Shown one piece after another: positions 1-7,791 of a stretch of 64,000 nucleotides of DNA. The notes under the pieces were generated by a model, which did no database searches, was not told where the DNA came from, and worked only from the letters and a program-made list of their open reading frames with translations. Where the stretch lies: contig CAWDAQ010000005.1 of assembly GCA_963800325.1 (NCBI GenBank), forward strand, positions 806,001-870,000. Direction: 5' to 3'. Source of the DNA: CAWDAQ01 sp963800325 (GTDB taxonomy: Bacteria > Actinomycetota > Actinomycetes > Actinomycetales > Dermatophilaceae). Made by a program: the position numbers and the translations under genes. Positions within the stretch are counted from its first letter, which is position 1, and each line of letters opens with the position of its first letter.

Positions 1-141
1 GCACCGTGCGTGAGGCTTGCCGCGAATGTGGCTGATGAGACTGCTACGTGTCAGCACTCCCCGGAGCTGCTGGGCTACCTGCGCTGCGAAGTCCGGGTCG
101 GCGTGAATCCGGGCGACGACATCGTCGGCAACCTGGTTCAC
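1..141 (-). CDS. Partial hypothetical protein (N-terminus only)
   Basis: A minus-strand reading frame opens with GTG at 141 and runs off the left edge of the window, giving 47 codons. The peptide (VNQVADDVVARIHADPDF...) has normal composition, unlike the Arg/Pro-rich noise of the other frames here. Its GTG start overlaps the TGA of the frame upstream (138-308) in a GTGA, the coupling seen between real operon genes. I do not recognise the family, and the rest of the gene lies outside the window. Confidence 0.45.
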   Translation of the reverse strand, partial: MNQVADDVVARIHADPDFAAQVAQQLRGVLTRSSLISHIRGKPHARC

Positions 142-308
142 GTCGAGGGCCCCGCCAGCTCAACCTCGAGACCGAGCGGCCGGTGGATGTCGACCCGAGG
201 GTCATAGGCGCTCTCACCGTTGTCGCCGTACGCGGGCAGGATGTGGTCGAAGACGAGTTGGACGGGATCGCTGGGTGGGCAGTCCCTTCCGACGACATGA
301 CACCCGCC
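138..308 (-). pseudogene. 5'-truncated or frameshifted gene remnant
   Basis: An open minus-strand frame of 56 codons ends at TGA (140-138). It encodes a protein-like C-terminus (DPVQLVFDHILPAYGDN, then DPRVDIHRPLGLEVE). The in-frame stop upstream is at 309-311, and no ATG, GTG or TTG occurs in between, so the frame has no usable start. I read it as the 3' end of a gene whose 5' part was lost or shifted. A sequencing error restoring a longer frame is also possible. The family is not recognised. Confidence 0.4.
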
Positions 309-536
309 TCACGGGCGTCACGTGTGACCGTAGTGCGTGAACCAGCCGCGTAGCGTGCACCCGCGTCCGGATCAAGCCGCCGCAAAGGGTCGCGTCACAG
401 ACGCGCCAACTGGCATCACTGGGACTGCGACTGGCCTGACGACAAGCACGAACGAGCCCACCCCGCTGAAGTTCTTGCGGACTGTGTGCGGACCGGGAGA
501 GGTGAAACTCCCTCTGACCTGCGCAAACGCGTCAAT
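309..536. other. Non-coding stretch beside ychF
   Basis: No frame here looks like a real protein on either strand, and the base composition is less GC-biased than the genes to the right. It lies between the 3' end of ychF and the remnant at 138-308 and may be gene debris. No clear hairpin terminator, tRNA or att-like repeat was seen. Confidence 0.4.
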
Positions 537-1628
537 TCAGACGTTGAAGCGGAACTCCACCACGTCGCCGTCCTGCATGACGTAGTCCTTGCCCTCGACC
601 CGGACCCGCCCGGCCTCGCGGGCCTTGAGCATCGACCCGGCCGCGACGAGGTCGTCGTAGGAGACGACCTCGGCCTTGATGAAGCCGCGCTCGAAGTCGG
701 TGTGGATGACCCCGGCGGCCTGCGGGGCCTTCCAGCCCCGGCCGATGGTCCACGCGCGGGCCTCCTTGGGACCGGCGGTGAGGTAGGTCTGCAGCCCGAG
801 GGTGTGGAACCCGGTGTGCGCGAGCTGGTTCAGCCCGGGCTCGCTCACCCCCACCGACTCCAGCAGCTCGGCGGCCTCGTCCTCGTCGAGCTCGGCGAGG
901 TCGGCCTCGAGCTTGGCGTCGAGGAAGACCGCGTCGGCGGGGGCGACGAGGCCGGCGAGCTCGGTCCGCAGGGACTCGTCGGTGAGCTGGTCCTCGTCGA
1001 GGTTGAAGACGTAGAGGAACGGCTTCGTCGTCAGCAGGCCGAGGCGGCGGGCGATGCCCTCGTCGACGTCCTCGTTCCCGGCGCGGAGCGCGGCGTAGAG
1101 GGTGCGCCCGTCCTCGAGGACCTTCTGCGCCGCGAGCGCGGTGTCGAGCACGGCCCGGTCGGTCTTCTTGCCCTTGACCTCCTTCTCGATCCGGGGCACG
1201 GCGTTCTCGAGGGTCTGCAGGTCGGCGAGGATGAGCTCGGTGTGGATGGTCTCGATGTCGCCGGACGGGCTGACCTTGCCGTCGACGTGGACGACGTCGC
1301 CGTCCTCGAAGGCGCGCACGACCTGGCAGATCGCGTCGGCCTCGCGGATGTTCGCGAGGAACTTGTTGCCCAGCCCCTCCCCCTCGGAGGCCCCGCGGAC
1401 GATGCCGGCGATGTCGACGAACGACACGGTGGCGGGCAGCACCTTCTCGCTGTGGAAGATCTCGGCGAGGGTGCCCAGGCGGGGGTCCGGGAGCGGGACG
1501 ACGCCGACGTTCGGCTCGATCGTCGCGAACGGGTAGTTCGCCGCGAGGACGGTGTTCTTGGTGAGCGCGTTGAAGAGCGTCGACTTGCCGACGTTGGGGA
1601 GACCGACGATTCCGATGGTGAGTGCCAC
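537..1628 (-). CDS. ychF: Redox-regulated ATPase YchF (OLA1 family)
   Basis: A 363-aa P-loop NTPase of the TRAFAC/Obg group, usual family length. The G1 motif GLPNVGKST is at residues 9-17 and the switch motif DIAG near 75. The G4 position reads NLDE instead of NKxD, which is the YchF signature that favours ATP over GTP. A C-terminal TGS domain (IHTDFERGFIKAEVV) follows. The family binds ribosomes and takes part in stress and redox responses. The start is GTG at 1628, the first start before the P-loop. A TAGACT hexamer lies 9 nt upstream. Confidence 0.97.
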   Translation of the reverse strand: MALTIGIVGLPNVGKSTLFNALTKNTVLAANYPFATIEPNVGVVPLPDPRLGTLAEIFHSEKVLPATVSFVDIAGIVRGASEGEGLGNKFLANIREADAICQVVRAFEDGDVVHVDGKVSPSGDIETIHTELILADLQTLENAVPRIEKEVKGKKTDRAVLDTALAAQKVLEDGRTLYAALRAGNEDVDEGIARRLGLLTTKPFLYVFNLDEDQLTDESLRTELAGLVAPADAVFLDAKLEADLAELDEDEAAELLESVGVSEPGLNQLAHTGFHTLGLQTYLTAGPKEARAWTIGRGWKAPQAAGVIHTDFERGFIKAEVVSYDDLVAAGSMLKAREAGRVRVEGKDYVMQDGDVVEFRFNV

Positions 1629-1637
1629 GGGGACGGG

Positions 1638-1643
1638 AGTCTA
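1638..1643 (-). promoter_or_regulatory. Putative -10 box of ychF (TAGACT)
   Basis: TAGACT on the minus strand ends 9 nt before the GTG of ychF. Transcription would begin within a few bases of the start codon. No -35 box was recognised. Confidence 0.35.
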
Positions 1644-1687
1644 CCGGCTCCCCCGACCGCCCCGGTCCACGCCGCACAGCTCCCGGC

Positions 1688-2248
1688 TCAGCGCCCCAGG
1701 CCGCCCTCGCCGTCCTCGAGGTAGGCGGTGCCGTCCTCCTCGCCGGGCAGCCGCGCGAGCATCCGGGCGGTGTACGGCGCGACCCGGCCCTCGAGGGCGC
1801 CCGGGTCGGCCCAGTGCAGCGCGCGCACCTCCCGGTCGAGCAGGTCGGCAGTGGCGTGCAGGTCGTCCGCGACCCGACCGAGGTCGAACAGGAACAGGGT
1901 CGCGTCGTCCCAGCCGCGCCAGGCGGGCAGCCAGTTCACGGTGAGCAGCCGGCGCGGGACCACCTCGATCCCGATCTCCTCGCGCACCTCGCGCACGACC
2001 GCCCCGGCCGGGGACTCGTGCGGGTCGACGACCCCGCCGGGCAGGTCGAGCTCGACCTTGTACGTGAGCTCGCACAGCAGGATCCGGTCCGCCGAGTCCC
2101 GCAGCACGCCCTGGGCGATGGCCCGCTTCTTCGGCAGCCGGGCGTTGAGGGTCCCGATGAAGGCACGACGGGCCTCCGGTCCGCCGAGCGGACCGCCCGG
2201 GGCGTCCGGGTGACGGTCGGGGCCCCCGCCCCTGCCTGCCGCTGCCAT
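1688..2248 (-). CDS. Nudix hydrolase
   Basis: A 186-aa protein with a complete Nudix box: the GGVVDPHE segment, then REVREEIGIEV, matching Gx5Ex7REUxEExGU. Such enzymes hydrolyse nucleoside diphosphates linked to another moiety; this sequence does not reveal the substrate. The ATG at 2248 is chosen because the longer upstream frame is low-complexity and runs antisense to rmuC. A TAGGCT hexamer 7 nt upstream suggests a leaderless mRNA. The N-terminal 25 residues are Gly/Pro-rich and probably disordered. Confidence 0.9.
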   Translation of the reverse strand: MAAAGRGGGPDRHPDAPGGPLGGPEARRAFIGTLNARLPKKRAIAQGVLRDSADRILLCELTYKVELDLPGGVVDPHESPAGAVVREVREEIGIEVVPRRLLTVNWLPAWRGWDDATLFLFDLGRVADDLHATADLLDREVRALHWADPGALEGRVAPYTARMLARLPGEEDGTAYLEDGEGGLGR

Positions 2249-2255
2249 GCCCGTC

Positions 2256-2261
2256 AGCCTA
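2256..2261 (-). promoter_or_regulatory. Putative -10 box of the Nudix gene (TAGGCT)
   Basis: TAGGCT on the minus strand sits 7 nt before the ATG at 2248, so transcription is expected to start at or next to the start codon. The -35 position falls inside the 33-bp tandem repeat and shows no consensus. Confidence 0.45.
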
Positions 2262-2265
2262 CGTC

Positions 2266-2335
2266 GGGTCCGCGCGTCGCCGGCCGGGTGTCGGTGGCGG
2301 GTCCGCGCGTCGGCGGCCGGGTGTCGGTGGCGGGT
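2266..2335. repeat. 33-bp direct tandem repeat, two copies
   Basis: Two adjacent 33-bp copies (2266-2298 and 2299-2331) differ at one base, and a third copy begins (GGGT at 2332). The repeat fills the divergent gap between the Nudix gene and rmuC and would hold both genes' upstream control sequences. Confidence 0.85.
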
Positions 2336-2350
2336 GCCAGCCTGAGCGGC

Positions 2351-3559
2351 ATGCACCCGTGGACCAGCGCCCTGCTCGGGCTCGTCGTCGGCGCCGCGCT
2401 GGCCTGGGCGCTCACCCGGGCCGTGCTGTCCGGGCGCGCGGCGGGCCTGGTCACCGAGCGCGACCTGCTGCGCGAGCGCGTCGTCGACCTCGAGGCGGCG
2501 GTGGCGGGCGACGACCGGACCGCGAGCGTCCTCGCGCCGCTGCGGGACGCCCTCACGCGGGTCGAGTCCCACGTGGGGACCCTCGAACGCGACCGGGTCG
2601 ACCAGTTCGCGACGCTGCGCTCGGTCGTCGGCCGTGTCGAGGAGGAGACCGCCCGGCTGGGTCGGGAGACCAGGTCGCTCGCCGGCTCGCTCAACTCCTC
2701 CTCGGTCCGGGGGGCCTGGGGCGAGGTCCAGCTCCGCCGGGTCCTCGAGCACGCGGGGCTGCTCGCGCGGTGCGACTTCGACGAGCAGGTCCGGGCGGTG
2801 AGCGGCCACGAGGCGCAGGTACGGCCCGACGTCGTCGTCGCCCTGCCCGGCGGGAAGGTCCTCGTCGTCGACGCGAAGGCCCCGATGACGGCGTTCCTGC
2901 GCGCCCAGGCCGACGCGCTCGAGGACACCGAGCGGGACCGGCTGCTGCGCGAGCACGCGAGCGCGCTGGGCGGCCACGTCCGCTCGCTCGCCGCCAAGGA
3001 GTACTGGACCGCCTTCCGGGCGACCCCGGAGATGGTGGTCTGCTTCGTCCCGAGCGAGGCGATGCTCACCGCGGCGCTCGCCGCCGACCCGTCCCTGCAC
3101 GAGGCGGCCCTCGCCGACCGGGTCGTGCTCGTCGGGCCCGGGTCGCTGCTCGCGCTGCTGCGGACCGTCGCCTTCACGTGGCAGCAGGACGCCCTGACGA
3201 GCAACGCCCGCGAGCTGCTCGCGCTCGGCCGCGAGCTGCACGCCCGGCTGTCGACCCTCGGCGGTCACACGGCCAGGCTGGGCCGCTCGCTGCAGCGGTC
3301 CGTCGAGGGCTACAACGCGCTGGTCGGCGCCCTCGAGAGCCGGGTCCTCGTCACCGCCCGGAGGCTGCGCGATCTCGACCTCGTCGACGGGGACCTCCCC
3401 GAACCGTCTCCCGTCACCCATGCGCCGCGGGTGCTCACCGCCGAGGAGCTGATCGAGACGGCGAGCGCCGAGGACGCCCGCCCGGACCTCGACCTCGGCT
3501 CCGTCTACCCCGCGGAGAGGGCGGCGGACCCCGGCACGAGCAGGGACGAATCGGCCTGA
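2351..3559 (+). CDS. rmuC: DNA recombination protein RmuC
   Basis: A 402-aa RmuC-family protein. An N-terminal membrane helix (about residues 5-23) is followed by a coiled-coil stretch (about 35-120). Then comes the conserved nuclease-like core: SSSVRGAWGEVQLRRVLEHAGL, the VVDAKAPMTAFL segment with the Asp-Lys pair of PD-(D/E)XK folds, and VCFVPSEAMLTAAL. The family limits rearrangements at inverted repeats. The ATG at 2351 gives a signal-anchor N-terminus; the same frame upstream runs antisense to the Nudix gene and was excluded. Confidence 0.93.
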   Translation: MHPWTSALLGLVVGAALAWALTRAVLSGRAAGLVTERDLLRERVVDLEAAVAGDDRTASVLAPLRDALTRVESHVGTLERDRVDQFATLRSVVGRVEEETARLGRETRSLAGSLNSSSVRGAWGEVQLRRVLEHAGLLARCDFDEQVRAVSGHEAQVRPDVVVALPGGKVLVVDAKAPMTAFLRAQADALEDTERDRLLREHASALGGHVRSLAAKEYWTAFRATPEMVVCFVPSEAMLTAALAADPSLHEAALADRVVLVGPGSLLALLRTVAFTWQQDALTSNARELLALGRELHARLSTLGGHTARLGRSLQRSVEGYNALVGALESRVLVTARRLRDLDLVDGDLPEPSPVTHAPRVLTAEELIETASAEDARPDLDLGSVYPAERAADPGTSRDESA

Positions 3560-3574
3560 CATCCGTCGTCTGCC

Positions 3575-3640
3575 CTATTTATACCTTTCGACTGATTTCT
3601 GCATTTTCAGGCGTTCTAGCCGCTCTGCGTGTTAAGTTCC
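3575..3640. promoter_or_regulatory. AT-rich upstream region
   Basis: About 65 bases with an unusually low GC content for this genome (CTATTTATACC, GATTTCTGCATTTTCAG, GTGTTAAGTT) lie between rmuC and the membrane-protein gene at 3697. It probably holds that gene's promoter or a regulator site. No single box can be assigned with confidence. Confidence 0.45.
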
Positions 3641-3696
3641 TCCCGGATTCGGCCGCCGGGGGGACGCGGCTGACGGGGGGCAAGGTGGGGAGCTCG

Positions 3697-4275
3697 ATGG
3701 TCCTGGCGGTGCTGACGACGTGCGCGGCGGCGTTCTGGGTCTGCGTCCTCGCGGCGTTCACCGCCCGTTACCTGCTCGGTCGGGTGCGGGTGGCCACGGG
3801 GTTCGCCGTCGCGACCCCGGTGCTCGCCGTCGTCATGGTCGCCGTCGTCTCGGCCGACCTGGCTGCGGGTGGGCACGCGAGCCCGGTGCACGCCCTCGGG
3901 GCCGTCCACGTCGGCCTCCTCGTCGGCTATGCCCCGCCCGCGCTCGCCGGTGCCGAGCACTGCTTCACCTACCTCGTCGCCGGCGGACGGCCACCGCGGC
4001 GAGAGCACCCGAGCGCGGCGGAGCGCGCCGAGCGGCTGCGCTCACGGTGGGCACACCACGTCCTCGGCTGGGCCGCCGGGTCGCTCACGCTGCTCGGTCC
4101 GGTCCTCGCGCTCGCGGACCCCTCCCGCACCGGTGCGCTCACCGACGCGATGGTCGTCTGGGCCGCAGTGGTGCTCGTCGAGGTCGTGGTCGCCGCGCTC
4201 CACGCGGGCCGGCCCCGCACCGGTGGCCGCGGGCGTCCGCTGCCCGCCCGTGGGACCGCGCCGGCCGGCTCCTGA
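3697..4275 (+). CDS. Hypothetical multi-pass membrane protein
   Basis: A 192-aa protein with about five predicted membrane helices (near residues 4-22, 33-52, 66-84, 118-138 and 147-167) and a basic, Pro/Gly-rich C-terminal tail. An Arg/Glu-rich loop (about 97-115) separates helices 3 and 4. I do not recognise the family and see no catalytic motif. The ATG at 3697 has GGGGAG upstream; an in-frame GTG at 3685 is an alternative. It is a single gene, convergent with ispH, and preceded by an AT-rich region. Confidence 0.75.
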   Translation: MVLAVLTTCAAAFWVCVLAAFTARYLLGRVRVATGFAVATPVLAVVMVAVVSADLAAGGHASPVHALGAVHVGLLVGYAPPALAGAEHCFTYLVAGGRPPRREHPSAAERAERLRSRWAHHVLGWAAGSLTLLGPVLALADPSRTGALTDAMVVWAAVVLVEVVVAALHAGRPRTGGRGRPLPARGTAPAGS

Positions 4276-4311
4276 CCGGCTCACCGCGGCCCTCCGGCGG
4301 ACCCTCGGAAC

Positions 4312-5325
4312 TCAGTGGAAGGAGCCGGCCTGCTCGAAGGCGGCGTCGTGGCGGACCTCGCCGGTCTCGCCCCGGGCCTTGAGCTCGCGGCGGATCGTCG
4401 TGGGCAGGGCGAAGGTCAGCGACTCCTCCGCCGCGACGACCGTCTGCACGTCGGTGTAGCCCCGCTCGGCGAGGTGGTCGAGGACGCCGCGCACGAGGAT
4501 CTCCGGCACGGAGGCGCCGGAGGTCACCCCGACGGTGCCGACACCGTCGAACCAGCCCGGGTCGACCTCTGCGGCCTCGTCGACGAGGTGGGCCGCCCGG
4601 GCGCCGTGCTCGAGGGCGACCTCGACCAGGCGGACCGAGTTCGAGGAGTTGCGCGACCCGACGACGACCACGAGGTCGCAGTCGGGGGCCATCTCCTTCA
4701 CCGCGAGCTGTCGGTTCTGGGTGGCGTAGCAGATGTCGTCGCTCGGCGGGTCCTGCAGCGCGGGGAACCGCTCGCGCAGCCGCCGGACCGTCTCCATCGT
4801 CTCGTCGACCGAGAGCGTGGTCTGGGAGAGCCAGACGACCTTCTCGGGATCCCGCACCTCGACGTCCGCCGCCGCCTCCGGGCCGTCGACGAGGGTGATG
4901 CGCTCGGGGGCCTCCCCCGCGGTGCCGACGACCTCCTCGTGGCCGTCGTGGCCGATGAGGAGGATGTCGTAGTCGGTGTCGGCGAACCGGACGGCCTCGC
5001 GGTGGACCTTCGTGACGAGCGGGCAGGTCGCGTCGATGGTCGCGAGCCCGCGCTGGCGGGCCTCCTCGTGGACCGAGGGAGCGACGCCGTGCGCGGAGAA
5101 GATAACGGTCGCGCCCTCGGGCACCTCGTCGGTCTCGTCGACGAACACGGCGCCCTGCCGCTCCAGGGTCGAGACCACGTGGGTGTTGTGCACGATCTGC
5201 TTGCGCACGTAGACCGGGGACCCGTAGAGCTCGAGGGCCTTCTCGACCGTCACCACGGCCCGGTCCACGCCGGCGCAGTACCCCCGCGGCGCGGCGAGGA
5301 GGACACGTCCGCTCGTCTCAGGCAT
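4312..5325 (-). CDS. ispH: 4-hydroxy-3-methylbut-2-enyl diphosphate reductase
   Basis: A 337-aa enzyme of the last step of the MEP isoprenoid pathway, converting HMBPP to IPP and DMAPP with an iron-sulfur cluster. The three cluster cysteines are visible: Cys17 (RGYCAGVDRA), one near 108 (DATCPLVTKVH) and one near 205 (DICYATQNRQ). The substrate-binding VGSRNSSNS motif is also present. Length is usual for the family. The ATG at 5325 follows a TACGAT hexamer by 6 nt, suggesting a leaderless mRNA. The gene is divergent from xseA. Confidence 0.97.
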   Translation of the reverse strand: MPETSGRVLLAAPRGYCAGVDRAVVTVEKALELYGSPVYVRKQIVHNTHVVSTLERQGAVFVDETDEVPEGATVIFSAHGVAPSVHEEARQRGLATIDATCPLVTKVHREAVRFADTDYDILLIGHDGHEEVVGTAGEAPERITLVDGPEAAADVEVRDPEKVVWLSQTTLSVDETMETVRRLRERFPALQDPPSDDICYATQNRQLAVKEMAPDCDLVVVVGSRNSSNSVRLVEVALEHGARAAHLVDEAAEVDPGWFDGVGTVGVTSGASVPEILVRGVLDHLAERGYTDVQTVVAAEESLTFALPTTIRRELKARGETGEVRHDAAFEQAGSFH

Positions 5326-5331
5326 GGGCCC

Positions 5332-5337
5332 ATCGTA
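5332..5337 (-). promoter_or_regulatory. Putative -10 box of ispH (TACGAT)
   Basis: TACGAT on the minus strand lies exactly 6 nt before the ispH ATG. The spacing matches several other genes here and predicts a leaderless transcript. No -35 box is evident. Confidence 0.45.
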
Positions 5338-5433
5338 GGCGCCACCACCGGGGATCCCCGAACCGCGGCGGGGAGGGGAGCCCCGAGGCGGGCGCCGGGC
5401 GGTCGGCGGCGGGTGGCCGTCGGGACCGGGACC

Positions 5434-5439
5434 TACAGT
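5434..5439 (+). promoter_or_regulatory. Putative -10 box of xseA (TACAGT)
   Basis: TACAGT lies exactly 6 nt before the xseA GTG start, mirroring the divergent ispH arrangement. Transcription would begin at the start codon. Confidence 0.45.
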
Positions 5440-5445
5440 GAGGAC

Positions 5446-6699
5446 GTGACGAGCCCGCGAGCCCTTCCCGAGCGCGCCGCCGACACGACCGCGGCCGAGC
5501 CGTGGCCGGTGCGGCTGCTGAGCATGAAGATCGCCGAGTACGTCGAGAAGATGTCGGTGCTCTGGGTCGAGGGGCAGGTGGTCCAGCTGAGCCGGCGGCC
5601 GGGTGCCCGGACCGCGTTCCTCACCCTGCGCGACCCGGACGTCGACATGTCCCTCTCGGTCGCGGTGCAGGCCACCGCCCTCGATGCGATGCCGACCCCG
5701 CTCACCCAAGGGGCCCGGGTCGTGGTCCAGGCCAAGCCCGCCTTCTGGAGCCAGCGCGGCTCGCTCCTGCTCGACGGCCGCCAGATCCGGCCCGTCGGCG
5801 TCGGGGAGCTGCTCGCCCGGATCGAGCACCTCAAGGCGACGCTCGCCTCCGAGGGCCTGTTCGACGCCGACCGCAAGAAGCCGCTGCCGTTCCTGCCGCG
5901 CCGCGTCGGCCTGGTCTGCGGCCGCGCCAGCGCAGCCGAGAAGGACGTCGTGGAGAACGCCCGCCGGCGGTGGCCGAACGTGCGGTTCGCCGTCCGCCAG
6001 GTCGCCGTCCAGGGGCCGACGGCGGTCACCGAGGTGAGCCGGGCCCTCGCCGAGCTCGACGCCGACCCCGAGGTCGACGTCATCGTCCTCGCCCGGGGCG
6101 GCGGGTCGGTCGAGGACCTGCTGCCGTTCAGCAACGAGAGCCTCGTGCGCGCGGTCGCCGGCGCCCGCACGCCCGTCGTCAGCGCGATCGGGCACGACGT
6201 CGACACCCCGCTGGTCGACCACGTCGCCGACCACCGGGCCTCCACCCCGACCGACGCCGCCAAGGCGGTCGTGCCGGACGCGGCCGCGGAGCACCGCGGG
6301 GTGGCGCAGTCGCGGGCCCGGGCCCGCCGGGGGCTCGCGGCGAGGGTGGCCGCCGAGCGCGGCCATCTCACCGGGCTGCGGAGCCGGCCGGTCATGGCCG
6401 ACCCCGGCGCCGTCGTCCGTACCCAGCGCGAGCTCGTCGCGGGGTTGCGCACCCGGGCGCACGGGCGGGTGTCGGTACTGGTCCAGCGGGCGGCGGACCG
6501 GGTCGACCACCTGCGCGCCCAGGTGCGGGTCCTCTCCCCGCAGTCGACGCTCGACCGGGGCTACGCCATCGTCCAGCACCGTGACGGCGCAGTCGTCGCC
6601 GACCGTGCCGAGGTCGAGGCCGAGGAGGTCCTGCGGGTCCGCGTCGCCCGCGGCGACTTCGCCGTCCGGGCGCTCGGCGCGACGGAGGAGGTGGCCTAG
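5446..6699 (+). CDS. xseA: Exodeoxyribonuclease VII large subunit
   Basis: A 417-aa large subunit of ExoVII, which degrades single-stranded DNA from both ends. The N-terminal OB-fold domain (about residues 20-120) is followed by the catalytic domain with ARGGGSVEDLLPFSNE and GHDVDTPLVDHVADHRASTPT, then a helical region and a C-terminal LDRGYAIV segment. The GTG at 5446 is the first start after the antisense ispH region. xseB starts 2 nt after the TAG, so the two subunits form one operon. Confidence 0.96.
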   Translation: MTSPRALPERAADTTAAEPWPVRLLSMKIAEYVEKMSVLWVEGQVVQLSRRPGARTAFLTLRDPDVDMSLSVAVQATALDAMPTPLTQGARVVVQAKPAFWSQRGSLLLDGRQIRPVGVGELLARIEHLKATLASEGLFDADRKKPLPFLPRRVGLVCGRASAAEKDVVENARRRWPNVRFAVRQVAVQGPTAVTEVSRALAELDADPEVDVIVLARGGGSVEDLLPFSNESLVRAVAGARTPVVSAIGHDVDTPLVDHVADHRASTPTDAAKAVVPDAAAEHRGVAQSRARARRGLAARVAAERGHLTGLRSRPVMADPGAVVRTQRELVAGLRTRAHGRVSVLVQRAADRVDHLRAQVRVLSPQSTLDRGYAIVQHRDGAVVADRAEVEAEEVLRVRVARGDFAVRALGATEEVA

Positions 6700-6700
6700 G

Positions 6701-7063
6701 GTGGCCGGCATGGTCGAGCGCACCGGCACCAGCCCCCGCGGCGGGACCCAGGGCACGCAGGACACCCAGGGCACCCAGGACGCGCAGGGCACCGACGGCA
6801 CCGACGACTCGCAGGCCCCCCGCGGCCCCCGGCAGGCTCCGGGCGTGGACGGCGGGGACGACCCGGCCGCCGGCGTCGCCGAGCTCGGCTACGAGGAGGC
6901 CCGCGACGAGCTCACCGCGATCGTCGCCCGGCTCGAGGGCGGACAGGTCGGCCTCGAGGAGAGCCTGTCGCTGTGGCGCCGCGGCGACGCCCTCGCGGCC
7001 CACTGCTCGGCGTGGCTCGACGCAGCGGAGAAGGCCCTCGCCGAGGGCGAGCCCCCGGCCTGA
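6701..7063 (+). CDS. xseB: Exodeoxyribonuclease VII small subunit with repetitive N-terminal tail
   Basis: A 120-aa protein. The C-terminal 65 residues are the normal XseB helical hairpin (LGYEEARDELTAIVARLEGG, LEESLSLWRRG). The first 55 are a low-complexity tail with GTQGTQDTQGTQDAQG-type repeats that the family does not need; XseB is usually about 70-90 aa. GTG at 6701 is preferred because GGAGGAGG lies 9 nt upstream, inside the end of xseA; the ATG at 6710 is too far from it. Confidence 0.9.
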   Translation: MAGMVERTGTSPRGGTQGTQDTQGTQDAQGTDGTDDSQAPRGPRQAPGVDGGDDPAAGVAELGYEEARDELTAIVARLEGGQVGLEESLSLWRRGDALAAHCSAWLDAAEKALAEGEPPA

Positions 7064-7102
7064 CCGGGCCGGCCCCTCGGGGGGGCGGGCTCGCCGCCGA
7101 GC

Positions 7103-7663
7103 TCAGTCGGCGTGGACCACCTCGAGGTGGCGGGCGAGGAGCTCGAGCTGGGGGAAGGTCCCGGTCCCGGTGACGACGGTCGTCACGCCCTGTGTCCGCT
7201 GCCGCGGCTCGTGGACGAGGCTGCGCTGGGTCTTGCTCTCGCGGTCGTACTTCTCCCAGGTCCGGCCGCCGACGGTGGAGGTGCCGACGCGGGGCGCCCG
7301 GCCCGTCTCTGCCGCCAGCCACGCGCCGGTCGCGCCCCGGGTCTGCTCGACCGCGACGTACGTCCCGTCCGGGGTCCGGTACCCCACGTGCCAGGTCCGC
7401 AGGTCGTCGGTGGAGCGGACGTACCGCACGCTCGTGGCCGTCCAGCCCTCGGGGAGGCCGACGGGCCGCTCGATCGGGAACGTCGCCTCCCGCGCCACCC
7501 CGAGCGCGGAGCCGCGGACGTCGACGGGGGGCTGGGAGACCGAGCTGACCCGGGCCACCGCGAACACGACCAGCAGGGTGATGCCGCCGATGACGACGAG
7601 CGACCGGACCATGTTGGCCACCGACCCGTTGGCGTATCGGCTCCGCGGCGCCTGCGTCGTCAT
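7103..7663 (-). CDS. DUF4245 membrane-anchored protein
   Basis: A 186-aa protein with one N-terminal membrane helix (about residues 18-38) and an extracytoplasmic domain (PEGWTATSVRYV, TWHVGYRTPDGTYVAVEQ) matching the actinobacterial DUF4245 family. The function is unknown. The gene lies between xseB and glpX, a common neighbourhood in actinobacteria. ATG at 7663 is chosen; GACCAT sits 6 nt upstream. Confidence 0.85.
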   Translation of the reverse strand: MTTQAPRSRYANGSVANMVRSLVVIGGITLLVVFAVARVSSVSQPPVDVRGSALGVAREATFPIERPVGLPEGWTATSVRYVRSTDDLRTWHVGYRTPDGTYVAVEQTRGATGAWLAAETGRAPRVGTSTVGGRTWEKYDRESKTQRSLVHEPRQRTQGVTTVVTGTGTFPQLELLARHLEVVHAD

Positions 7664-7669
7664 GCCCCC

Positions 7670-7675
7670 ATGGTC
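7670..7675 (-). promoter_or_regulatory. Putative -10 box of the DUF4245 gene (GACCAT)
   Basis: GACCAT on the minus strand ends 6 nt before the ATG at 7663. The identical hexamer and spacing occur before the aminotransferase gene at 57200. It departs from TANNNT, so confidence is low. Confidence 0.3.
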
Positions 7676-7791
7676 CCCGATCGCCTCCCGTCGCGGTGCG
7701 GCAGGGGCCCGTGACGGGTCCGCGGCACGAGGCGCGCACCGACGATAGAGTCGGGCCACCCACCCTCCCCCGCGCGGAAGGACCGGCTGCC

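Noticed and set aside
1688..3562. 624-codon minus-strand frame as a fusion protein
   Set aside because: Only 1688-2248 encodes a domain (Nudix); the rest is antisense to rmuC.
4315..6699. 794-codon open frame as one long gene
   Set aside because: Only the part from 5446 is real (xseA); the upstream part is antisense to ispH.
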